5,286 nucleotides of DNA from an uncultured Fretibacterium sp. (GTDB taxonomy: Bacteria > Synergistota > Synergistia > Synergistales > Aminobacteriaceae), in the NCBI GenBank assembly GCA_937915755.1, contig CALGGR010000204.1:1-5286 (forward strand), in the 5' to 3' direction. Below the pieces are notes generated by a model. The model saw nothing but the letters and a program-made list of their open reading frames with translations. It did no database searches and had not been told where the DNA came from. The position numbers and the translations under genes were made by a program. Positions 1-5,286 of the stretch are shown here, piece by piece (positions within the stretch are counted from its first letter, which is position 1; each line of letters opens with the position of its first letter).

Positions 1-267
1 TGGTCAATCTGGTGTTCATACGTCTCATGTTAAAGAGATACTGAACGGGCTCTTAACGATTATCAGTCCTTCATAAAGCGTACAAGTAAAGGCGGTACAG
101 ACAAGAGAGCGTTGAGTAAATCTTTGATTGGTAGCTACCCTATTATCATCCCGCCAAGGGAACTTCAAAATGAGTTCGCCGCCTTCGTAACCCAAGTCGA
201 TAAATCAAAATTGCTCATGCTATGTACTTTTGATGAGAGGTTTTTACATTACTCTGGTTCACCATAG
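1..267 (+). pseudogene. hsdS: 3' fragment of an inverted, probably silent hsdS (type I specificity subunit) cassette
   Basis: This is the end of a second type I specificity subunit, in the opposite orientation to the complete hsdS. Frame 1 is open from base 34 to the TAG at 265-267. It reads as the end of a target-recognition domain (SKGGTDKRALSKSLIG, then YPIIIPP) followed by the conserved HsdS segment ELQNEFAAFVTQVDKSK, which closely matches LQNDFAAFVSQVDKSK of the complete subunit. Homology stops at base 210; the last 18 codons run antisense through the recombinase 3' end and resemble no HsdS tail. Frame 1 has a TAA at 31-33. Frame 3 before it (VNLVFIRLMLK) could be the continuation of the same domain, which would imply a one-base frameshift near 30-42; that is uncertain. 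The 5' part is outside the window. Inference: a silent donor of recognition sequence, or a decaying copy. Confidence 0.8.
163..210 (+). repeat. Left arm of a 48-bp imperfect inverted repeat shared with the hsdS 3' end
   Basis: Bases 163-210 match the reverse complement of 1297-1344 at 41 of 48 positions without gaps, counted by eye. Both encode LQN(D/E)FAAFV(S/T)QVDKSK. The longest exact runs are TTCGCCGCCTT and AAATCAAAA. Six differences are in third codon positions and one is in a first position. The pair brackets the recombinase gene. It is too diverged to be a recently exchanged recombination site; it is better explained as homologous HsdS coding sequence. Confidence 0.85.
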
Positions 268-1183
268 CATACCGCATGGTTGTATCGATCTGTGAGTGCC
301 CCAATATCTTCTGCACCTGTTCTATCGGCATTCCCTTGTCAATCGCCCTTGTCGCCATGGTTCTGCGGAATTTATGTGGATGAATTTTGTTAAGATTTAT
401 GCTCCTCCCTAGTTCGCGCATCCGAATTTCAACTCCGCTTATTTTCAGCCTATCATGTGGCGCATCAAGAGTCACAAACAAAGCCGGATTATAGTCTGAC
501 CTACTGCCGAGATACGCCTGCAAATGCAATTTTGCTTTTGCATCAAAATATACTTTGCGCTCTTTTCCGCCTTTTCCCAACACGACACATTCCCGATCCT
601 CAAAGTTAATGTCTGATATATTGAGGTTCACAAGCTCGCCGACACGAATCCCAGTGGAATACAATAGGTCAATCATCGACAAGTCTCTTATACAAGAGCA
701 TTTATCGCGGAGTTTTTCTATGTCTTCGTCCGTGATTATAGCCTTTACCTGCTGATTCGTTTTTATCTTGTGAATCCTTTTCATTGGGCTTTTCAGTATG
801 TGGTTTTCCTCTTCGAGCCATGAGAAGAAGCTCGAAATATTCCTGCGTACATTATCCACGGTCACCTTACTACAGTTATTCAGTTTCTGGTATTCGGATA
901 AGTATGCTCTCATGTCTTCCGTCGTGATCTTTCTTACTGGTTGTGGCACAGTATCGAGCATCTTCTTAATCGTCACGTGATAATATTGTATGGTTCTTTC
1001 CGAGCAGCCTTCTATTTTCTTCGCGTCAAGAAACATCACAAGGTATTCCTCGTTATTGATTTGCGTCTTCTCCTGTTCTCTTTCGGCGAAGGCGTGAAGC
1101 ATTACCTCTTGGAGCTTCTTCATTTGCGACACTGATAGATACTCCGACATCTCGTTCAGAATCATCACGATTTTTTCTTCCAT
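215..1183 (-). CDS. Tyrosine recombinase/integrase, probable hsdS inversion enzyme
   Basis: A complete tyrosine recombinase of 322 residues from the preferred start. The N-terminal part (about residues 40-135) is a SAM-like core-binding domain (YLVMFLDAKKIEGCSERTI, FFSWLEEE). The C-terminal catalytic domain keeps every expected residue: Arg180 in TGIRVGEL, Lys204 in GKGGKERK, His270 and Arg273 in HPHKFRR, His296 in LGHSQ, and the nucleophile Tyr305 in MRYAMV. An ATG 15 codons upstream (1228) extends the frame, but the ATG at 1183 follows AAAGGGG at 7-8 nt and removes overlap with the hsdS stop, so it is chosen. The gene is codirectional with hsdS, 41 bp behind it, and its stop lies 4 bp from the inverted hsdS' homology. 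Such recombinases next to hsdS are known to invert specificity gene segments in phase-variable type I systems. That role is inferred from position; general integrase activity of a mobile element is the alternative. Confidence 0.9.
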   Translation of the reverse strand: MEEKIVMILNEMSEYLSVSQMKKLQEVMLHAFAEREQEKTQINNEEYLVMFLDAKKIEGCSERTIQYYHVTIKKMLDTVPQPVRKITTEDMRAYLSEYQKLNNCSKVTVDNVRRNISSFFSWLEEENHILKSPMKRIHKIKTNQQVKAIITDEDIEKLRDKCSCIRDLSMIDLLYSTGIRVGELVNLNISDINFEDRECVVLGKGGKERKVYFDAKAKLHLQAYLGSRSDYNPALFVTLDAPHDRLKISGVEIRMRELGRSINLNKIHPHKFRRTMATRAIDKGMPIEQVQKILGHSQIDTTMRYAMVNQSNVKTSHQKYIA

Positions 1184-1216
1184 GTTGGTATCCCCTTTAT
1201 TTATAGATACCAACAT
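1182..1216 (-). promoter_or_regulatory. 11-bp inverted repeat over the recombinase ribosome binding site
   Basis: Bases 1182-1192 (ATGTTGGTATC) and 1206-1216 (GATACCAACAT) are perfect reverse complements separated by 13 bp (1193-1205). In the minus-strand transcript the ribosome binding site AAAGGGG is mostly in the loop, and the first two bases of the recombinase start codon lie in the stem. The element fills most of the gap between the hsdS stop and the recombinase start. It could be an RNA hairpin tuning recombinase translation, an operator, or a recombinase core site with inverted binding arms. The sequence does not decide between these. The stem is AT-rich with no following U-tract, so a strong terminator is unlikely. 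Confidence 0.6.
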
Positions 1217-1224
1217 ATTACATT

Positions 1225-2346
1225 TCACCCGAAGTATTCCTGCATCAGGCTGTCAAATAATAGCTGAGCCTCATCTAATGCTTTCTGAACGGCAACTTTT
1301 GATTTGTCGACCTGGGATACAAAGGCGGCGAAATCGTTTTGGAGCATTATATCAGCAATAGGAATTTTGATGATATTTAGCGTTTTTACCGCAAGTCCTG
1401 GTTGGGCAGCCCCTGTTTGATACCTGTTTAGGTTTTCCAAGATGAGTAATTCGTACAGCCATATTTTGTTTATCTCTATTTTTGGAGTCACAAGAATCGC
1501 GTGTTCTGTATTTCTGAATTTACCGATCGCGTATTGTATATTACCACATAATGCCCCCTGCCTACCAATAATCGGATAATCTCCATCATGAGTATAATTA
1601 TTTACATATCCGCGAATGCCATTCCCACCATAACATGGATAAGGGTTATCTTTATCTTGTTTTTCATGAATGTCTGTCGCGATGGTAAAATCTCCAGCCT
1701 TTAACTCGCAAATATCACCAAGTTTTTGAAGACTTAGCTTTTTAGTATTTGAAATGGGCTCCCCAAACATCTCGATAAATCGGGCTTTGATAAGAGTATC
1801 GAGGAGTTGGAGCTCTTCCTCGCGTTTTTTAATAATCTCTTCAATTCGTGATAACTTGTCAATGACCTCTTCCTGTTCATTTATAGGAGGAAGATTAATT
1901 TCTAATTTATTTGCGGTTTGAATAGTAAAAGTCCCAACAGTTGTACCACTTGAATTTCTAACGATAAAATCCTTAACATCCTTTGAGTCAAAAGCCCTCA
2001 CTAAATATTCTGACTTTATCTGATCTGGTGCTTTCTGTCTAAACCACAATATATTGCCATCTTTGAAATAAAATCTATCTTCAGGCTTAACTACATAACA
2101 TACGCCCAAAGTTCCAACGCCAGTAATTATAATATCACCAGGTTGAGGCTTGCCGTACCTCTCAACATATTCACTGTACAAATTCTCATCGATAAAAAGC
2201 TCATTATCTACATATCCATCTGAAGCTAACTTCGCTATTTCTCTTGCTCTGTAAAACGGTACGCCCGAATTTCGCCATTCAGACTGAAATACCCTTTTAC
2301 TCGAACTAACATCATACAAATCACTAATTTTTACTTTCATCTCCAT
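1225..2346 (-). CDS. hsdS: Type I restriction-modification specificity subunit HsdS
   Basis: HsdS chooses the DNA target of a type I complex: one subunit joins two HsdM to form the methylase, and HsdR joins for cleavage. The 373-residue protein has the full two-half architecture. TRD1 is about residues 4-150 (VKISDLYDV, VGTLG, YFKDGNILWF). The central conserved segment is about 152-197 (LPPINEQEEVIDKL, a charged helix, then ARFIEMFGEP). TRD2 is about 205-333 (PCYGGNGIRGYV, IIGRQGALCGN, EHAILVTP, GAAQPGL). The C-terminal conserved helix ends in LFDSLMQEYFG. The two TRDs should each read one half of a bipartite site; the bases cannot be predicted here. ATG 2346 follows GGGGTGG closely; ATG 2340 has better spacing, and a TTG at 2364 would overlap the hsdM TGA stop. 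The gene is translationally close to hsdM. The TRD regions look more AT-rich than the flanking genes, as is usual for exchanged recognition domains. Confidence 0.95.
   Translation of the reverse strand: MEMKVKISDLYDVSSSKRVFQSEWRNSGVPFYRAREIAKLASDGYVDNELFIDENLYSEYVERYGKPQPGDIIITGVGTLGVCYVVKPEDRFYFKDGNILWFRQKAPDQIKSEYLVRAFDSKDVKDFIVRNSSGTTVGTFTIQTANKLEINLPPINEQEEVIDKLSRIEEIIKKREEELQLLDTLIKARFIEMFGEPISNTKKLSLQKLGDICELKAGDFTIATDIHEKQDKDNPYPCYGGNGIRGYVNNYTHDGDYPIIGRQGALCGNIQYAIGKFRNTEHAILVTPKIEINKIWLYELLILENLNRYQTGAAQPGLAVKTLNIIKIPIADIMLQNDFAAFVSQVDKSKVAVQKALDEAQLLFDSLMQEYFG
1297..1344 (-). repeat. Right arm of the 48-bp inverted repeat, inside the hsdS 3' end
   Basis: Partner of 163-210 in opposite orientation (41 of 48 bases identical by eye). 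It encodes the start of the C-terminal conserved region of HsdS. Unlike the left copy, the hsdS reading continues past the repeat for another 23 residues to its normal end, so homology between the two genes breaks at base 1297. Confidence 0.85.
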
Positions 2347-2360
2347 CCACCCCACAAATA

Positions 2361-3866
2361 TCAATTTGTTATACCGAGTAACGCCTTGAGCTCTGACGTC
2401 TCCCTCTCAACCTCTCTATTAAGGTTCTCGATTTCCTTTATAATTTCGGCTGTTGGAGGATATTCCACAGGAACATACTCGGTTTTCTTATACTTGTTTA
2501 TTGAAAGATCGTAACCATTCTTACGAATTTCGTCTGCCGGAACGATGAAACTCTTCTCAGTGCGGGCTCGTTCCTTTTCTTTATCCAGATTACGGAAACG
2601 CTCAACAATATCTGGAATATCGTTGTCATTAACAGGACTTCTTTTGTCATCAAGGCTGAAACCGTCTGCCTTCATATCATAGAACCAGACATCGTCAGTT
2701 CCGCCCGAATTGGTCTTTGTGAATACGAGAACCGCTGTCGATACTCCGGCATAAGGTTTGAACACACCAGATGGCATTGAGATGACTGCCCGAAGCTGCT
2801 GATTGTCAACAAGTTCCTTTCTGAGAGCTTTATGTGCAGTGCTACTACTGAATAACACACCATCTGGGACAATGGATGCACATCTGCCACCTACTTTAAG
2901 CATTTTTATGAATAAAGCCATAAATAGCAGTTCTGTCTTTTTGGTCTTACACAGCGCGAGTAAATCTTTACTAATGGCTTCCTTAAAAACACTGCCTGTA
3001 AAAGGTGGATTCGCCATTATCAGCGTATAGGCATCTCTCTCGATATTGTCTCCGGAAAGGGAATCCTGATACTTTATATTGGGGTCTTCAACGCCGTGAA
3101 GCATCATGTTCATAGCCCCGATACGGAGCATGGACTGGTCGGTATCAAATCCAGAGAACATTTTGGATTTGAAGTAATTTATGTTGTCCTTATTCATCAG
3201 CTCATTTTTCTGATGAGCCGAGATATACGATGCGCTCGAAAGCAGAAATCCCGCGCTTCCCATAGCCGGATCGAGTATACGGTCTGAAAGTGTAGGCTGC
3301 ATGAGTTCCACAATCATGTTGATGATATGTCTGGGGGTTCTGAACTGGCCGTTGTCTCCCACAGCCGCAACCTTTCCAAGAAAGTATTCATAGACATCTC
3401 CCATGATGTCCTTGTTGTTCATGTCCATATCATCAATGCCATCGACTACTTTTGCGAGGACTTGTGGCGTAGGAATAAGAAATACTGCGTCCTTCATGTA
3501 ACGGCTGAAGGCTGTATCCTTCCCTTCTCCCAATGTTTTGATGAACGGAAATACGTACATTTGGATATTTGTCAGCATCTCACTTGGCTCAAAATGGTGG
3601 AATACATTCCAGCGCAGATTCTTATAATCTGTCTTTATTTCCGGATTTTCGCTGATGACAAAGGCCCCTTCTTGAAAGACCTTATTCTTTAAGGGAACGC
3701 CTAGTATGTTAGCATTTGCTTCAGCCTTGAGCTGATTGTCGTCCAGCAACTTCATGAACATTAGATACGTAACTTGCTCTAAGACTGTGATTGGATTCGT
3801 TATTCCGCCAGTAAATATGGTAAGCCAAATAGAATCCACTGTACTCTTCATTGCACCTGTAATCAT
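2361..3866 (-). CDS. hsdM: Type I restriction-modification DNA methyltransferase subunit HsdM
   Basis: HsdM transfers a methyl group from S-adenosylmethionine to N6 of adenine at the site chosen by HsdS. The 501-residue protein is of normal length. The N-terminal helical domain (about 1-145) carries GGITNPITVLEQVTYLMF and NLRWNVF. QFRTPRHI (174-181) is the family signature before the catalytic core. Motif I, which binds the cofactor, is DPAMGSAGF (199-207). Motif IV is NPPF (286-289), the gamma-class adenine methylase form. GRCASIVPDGVLF follows at about 327-339, and a C-terminal coiled-coil-like tail (EIIKEIENLNREVERE) may contact HsdS. ATG 3866 follows GAGAGG at a good distance and overlaps the stop of a short upstream frame (TAATG). 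hsdS follows directly. All key motifs are intact, so the enzyme is probably active; with no hsdR in the window, restriction cannot be assessed. Confidence 0.96.
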   Translation of the reverse strand: MITGAMKSTVDSIWLTIFTGGITNPITVLEQVTYLMFMKLLDDNQLKAEANANILGVPLKNKVFQEGAFVISENPEIKTDYKNLRWNVFHHFEPSEMLTNIQMYVFPFIKTLGEGKDTAFSRYMKDAVFLIPTPQVLAKVVDGIDDMDMNNKDIMGDVYEYFLGKVAAVGDNGQFRTPRHIINMIVELMQPTLSDRILDPAMGSAGFLLSSASYISAHQKNELMNKDNINYFKSKMFSGFDTDQSMLRIGAMNMMLHGVEDPNIKYQDSLSGDNIERDAYTLIMANPPFTGSVFKEAISKDLLALCKTKKTELLFMALFIKMLKVGGRCASIVPDGVLFSSSTAHKALRKELVDNQQLRAVISMPSGVFKPYAGVSTAVLVFTKTNSGGTDDVWFYDMKADGFSLDDKRSPVNDNDIPDIVERFRNLDKEKERARTEKSFIVPADEIRKNGYDLSINKYKKTEYVPVEYPPTAEIIKEIENLNREVERETSELKALLGITN

Positions 3867-3868
3867 TA

Positions 3869-3970
3869 GCTTATCCTCTCACCCAACAATTCCGGCTCAG
3901 TATCTTTCAGAATATCAACCAGAACCCTATGATCAAGATACTGAATACCTTCAACAGTATTATAAATCTT
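3869..3970 (-). other. Short startless open frame coupled to hsdM, possible gene remnant
   Basis: Between a TAG at 3971-3973 and a TAA at 3866-3868 there are 34 open codons, including VEGIQYLDHRVLVDILKD, which looks like a real helical protein end. There is no ATG, GTG or TTG near its beginning. Its stop overlaps the hsdM start as TAATG, an arrangement typical of coupled genes in one operon. A second minus-strand frame just upstream (ASKSGIDRRFIILLKV) could join it through a frameshift. Inference: the worn 3' end of a gene that once preceded hsdM. The family is not recognised and chance is possible. Confidence 0.35.
3959..3964 (-). promoter_or_regulatory. Candidate -10 box for the hsdM-hsdS-recombinase operon
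   Basis: A perfect TATAAT lies on the minus strand about 92 bases before the hsdM ATG, in the only gap (3867-3999) between the toxin gene and hsdM. No good -35 box is seen at 16-18 bp upstream (AAGTCA is the closest at 17). Read-through from the toxin-antitoxin operon is also possible because no terminator is visible after the toxin gene. Confidence 0.35.
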
Positions 3971-3999
3971 CTATCAATGCCTGACTTTGATGCTTTCAG

Positions 4000-4416
4000 T
4001 TATTCGCGCCCCTCACGCAGTATATCCAACATTTCTCGCGGGGTAACGACATATGTTCTTACAGGAAAATGCTTTAAATTTCCTGTAACCAGATAGGCTT
4101 CCTCTTCCTTCCGTTTCTCCATAAGCACAGCGTAAAAAACAACGTCCTTGGCATCGGGAATGCTGTCTTCAATAACGGCTGCGTCCGAATAAACCGCCCT
4201 GCGCTTTAATTCGTTCAAGAATATTCGTACAGCCCGTTCTTCAAACATGAATTTTGGTCTTCTGAGAACGCTTTCGTATTCGGCCAAAATTTCATTGTTC
4301 AACACAGGAATAATATCTCCGTACATTGCTTCTGAAGCCACAATACCAGGTATCGAGCTAGTTTTCAGCATTGCGGAAACGAGAACATTAGTATCAAGGA
4401 TTGCGTAGTATTTCAT
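4000..4416 (-). CDS. PIN-domain toxin (RNase) of a type II toxin-antitoxin pair
   Basis: A 138-residue PIN-domain protein of the 'putative toxin-antitoxin system toxin component, PIN family' type (COG1569-like). PIN toxins are Mg2+-dependent RNases that stop growth by cutting RNA when not bound by antitoxin. The acidic site is visible: Asp8 in LDTNVLVSA, Glu46 in NEILAEYESVL, Asp88 and Asp91 in IPDAKDVVFY, then LVTGNLKHFP at about 109-118, where some PIN proteins carry another Asp. Length is normal for the family. The start ATG at 4416 lies 8 bp after the antitoxin stop and has only a weak ribosome binding site, so translation is probably coupled to the antitoxin. Function is from family motifs and gene order; the RNA target cannot be inferred. 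Confidence 0.88.
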   Translation of the reverse strand: MKYYAILDTNVLVSAMLKTSSIPGIVASEAMYGDIIPVLNNEILAEYESVLRRPKFMFEERAVRIFLNELKRRAVYSDAAVIEDSIPDAKDVVFYAVLMEKRKEEEAYLVTGNLKHFPVRTYVVTPREMLDILREGRE

Positions 4417-4424
4417 TATGGTGT

Positions 4425-4727
4425 TTACAGTCCAGCCCGTTCCGCTCTTGACGCTTCAATTTCAGCATTAATCTCTTCAAGGGACATATCCGACACGCCG
4501 TTTCTTTCAGCAGCTTCACTAATTTCTTGCATTGCTCTATACCCATGCTCTGCCCTGTATGGTTCTTTCGGGAGCGTCATGCGGAAGGGAATGCCATTAT
4601 CCAAGACTGCTCTCTTTAAGAACATTCTGACAGCAGTGGACAAGTCTATGCCAAGATGCTCGAATACATTAGCAGCTTCATTCTTGAGAGAATCCTCTAC
4701 TCTGACCTGCAATAAAGATGTTGTCAT
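4425..4727 (-). CDS. RelB/DinJ-family antitoxin
   Basis: A 100-residue antitoxin. Residues about 4-45 form the ribbon-helix-helix DNA-binding and dimerisation domain typical of RelB/DinJ (LLQVRVEDSLKNEA, then GIDLSTAVRMFLKRAV and NGIPF). The charged C-terminal part (MSLEEINAEIEASR) is the expected toxin-wrapping segment. Family members neutralise their toxin and repress their own operon. ATG 4727 is preferred over ATG 4733: the AAAGGAG site lies about 9 bp from 4727 but only 3 bp from 4733, and the family usually begins MTT-LLQVRV. It is the first gene of the pair with the PIN toxin. RelB/DinJ antitoxins are best known with RelE/YafQ-fold toxins, so the PIN partner is of some note. Confidence 0.9.
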   Translation of the reverse strand: MTTSLLQVRVEDSLKNEAANVFEHLGIDLSTAVRMFLKRAVLDNGIPFRMTLPKEPYRAEHGYRAMQEISEAAERNGVSDMSLEEINAEIEASRAERAGL

Positions 4728-4735
4728 AATCATGG

Positions 4736-4764
4736 TCTCCTTTAGATTTAATAAGACAATTATA
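4736..4764 (-). promoter_or_regulatory. Candidate promoter and ribosome binding site of the toxin-antitoxin operon
   Basis: A TATAAT (4759-4764, minus strand) lies about 32 bases before the antitoxin ATG at 4727, followed by AAAGGAG just before the gene. The upstream -35 match is poor: TTGAAC at 4775-4780 is only 10 bp away, too close. The AT-rich stretch 4755-4775 holds repeated ACAAT/ATATT elements that could serve as the antitoxin's own operator, but no clear palindrome was found. Confidence 0.4.
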
Positions 4765-4800
4765 TTACAATATCGTTCAAAATGAAGGGATAAATATTAT

Positions 4801-5286
4801 TCAAGGCATTCTCCCGTCCACCAAATCGTAAAACACGTTCTCAGGGATCATCACAATCCCCTGCCCCGCTAACACCAGTCTCTCCGCCTTTCTGTGCTTG
4901 TTGCTCTTCCCGTGCTCTCCGCTCCACGTCCGTCTCCGATACTCTTCATTCCCAAGGATCAGGACGTTCGTTCTCCTTGTCACACTCCTTTCGTTCACCC
5001 CACCCAGCCCCGCAACAATCTGCATTGCTTCTTTTCTCTTAAAGCGTTCAAGCCTGCCGGTGAAGACGCAATGACGGCCGGAGAGCGGGTTCTTGTGGCT
5101 CCGCGAAAGGTCAATGAAGTCATTATTCAGCGGGGCGATCTTGTACTCAACAAAGCTGTCATAAAGAAAATTGATGTCAGAGTTATAGGCAACGATAATA
5201 TCGCTTTTTTCGAGATAGCTAGAGAAGTCCTTGAAGACTTTCTCCGCGGCCGGTGCTCCTGCTAGCATTTCATTGGTGATTCCGGT
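4801..5286 (-). CDS. DnaQ-like exonuclease/BRCT-domain protein, 5' end outside the window, exonuclease part shortened
   Basis: The reading frame is open to the right edge; the 18 edge bases translate as TGITNE, which runs into MLAGAPAAEKVF exactly as in DEDDh 3'-5' exonucleases, so the Met at 5268 is internal and the gene starts beyond the window. 161 residues are visible. The second exonuclease motif is present but altered: VAYNSDINFLYDSF where family members have a GHN-x3-D-INF-like pattern, so His is Tyr and about two residues are missing. NDFIDLSR then passes at once into a BRCT domain (about 66-155: PLSGRHCVFTGRLERF, AMQIVAGLGG, NVLILGN, IPENVFYDLV). The third exonuclease motif with its His and Asp is absent. 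BRCT domains bind DNA ends or partners in repair proteins. The BRCT half looks intact; nuclease activity is doubtful. This gene is visibly more GC-rich than hsdS. Confidence 0.85.
   Translation of the reverse strand, partial: TGITNEMLAGAPAAEKVFKDFSSYLEKSDIIVAYNSDINFLYDSFVEYKIAPLNNDFIDLSRSHKNPLSGRHCVFTGRLERFKRKEAMQIVAGLGGVNERSVTRRTNVLILGNEEYRRRTWSGEHGKSNKHRKAERLVLAGQGIVMIPENVFYDLVDGRMP

Noticed and set aside
130..139. 10-bp perfect palindrome GGTAGCTACC in hsdS'
   Set aside because: It falls within conserved-looking HsdS codons, is short, and has no second copy that I could find near the recombinase, so chance is the simplest explanation.
261..280. Short inverted repeat ACCAT/ATGGT at the recombinase 3' end
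   Set aside because: Only five base pairs, inside the recombinase coding sequence around its active-site tyrosine, and without a T-tract; not a credible terminator or recombination site.
2364..2364. TTG start for hsdS overlapping the hsdM stop
   Set aside because: There is no ribosome binding site before it, and the conserved HsdS N terminus begins after the two ATGs at 2346 and 2340; kept only as an alternative.
3327..3692. 121-codon plus-strand open frame inside hsdM
   Set aside because: It lies wholly antisense to conserved HsdM motifs and shows no protein-family features.
3736..3984. 82-codon plus-strand open frame over the hsdM start and upstream gap
   Set aside because: Most of it is antisense to hsdM; there is no convincing ribosome binding site or domain, and the minus-strand remnant explains its composition equally well.
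4894..5265. 123-codon plus-strand open frame opposite the exonuclease-BRCT gene
   Set aside because: It is the complement of a clear BRCT coding sequence, has no recognisable domain and no ribosome binding site, so it is a shadow frame.
1..5286. CRISPR array, tRNA, rRNA or insertion-sequence ends
   Set aside because: No regularly spaced repeats, tRNA-like cloverleaf, rRNA segments or transposase with terminal repeats could be seen on either strand.

Overview
The window reads as a defence/accessory island from a low-to-mid GC Gram-positive anaerobe, most likely a Clostridia/Lachnospiraceae-type Firmicute. This is inferred from AAAGGAG/AAAGGGG ribosome binding sites, the style of the RelB/DinJ and PIN genes, and an exonuclease-BRCT gene family common in that group; no rRNA or other marker is present. 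All complete genes lie on the minus strand; the exception is a gene fragment on the plus strand at the left edge.

Right to left along the minus strand: (1) 5286-4801, the 3' part of a DnaQ-like exonuclease/BRCT protein whose exonuclease half looks internally shortened; (2) 4727-4000, a two-gene type II toxin-antitoxin module, RelB/DinJ-family antitoxin then PIN-domain RNase toxin; (3) 3999-3867, a short gap with a perfect TATAAT and a 34-codon startless open frame whose stop overlaps the hsdM start; (4) 3866-2361 hsdM and 2346-1225 hsdS, the methylation and specificity subunits of a type I restriction-modification system; (5) 1183-215, a complete tyrosine recombinase directly behind hsdS; (6) 1-267 on the plus strand, the 3' end of a second hsdS-like sequence in opposite orientation, ending just beyond the recombinase stop codon. 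No hsdR is present, so the nuclease subunit must lie outside the window or be absent.

The main point is the arrangement hsdM - hsdS - recombinase - inverted partial hsdS'. It is the layout of known phase-variable type I systems, in which a site-specific recombinase inverts DNA between a complete and a silent specificity gene and so changes the methylation and cleavage target. The two hsdS ends share a 48-bp inverted repeat (163-210 against 1297-1344) with 41 identical bases; six of the seven differences fall in third codon positions, so the partial copy has been kept as protein. An 11-bp perfect inverted repeat with a 13-bp spacer sits over the recombinase ribosome binding site and could be a translation hairpin, an operator or a recombinase binding site. 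The likely crossover region, the central conserved part of hsdS, would have its partner left of base 1, so inversion itself cannot be shown from this window.
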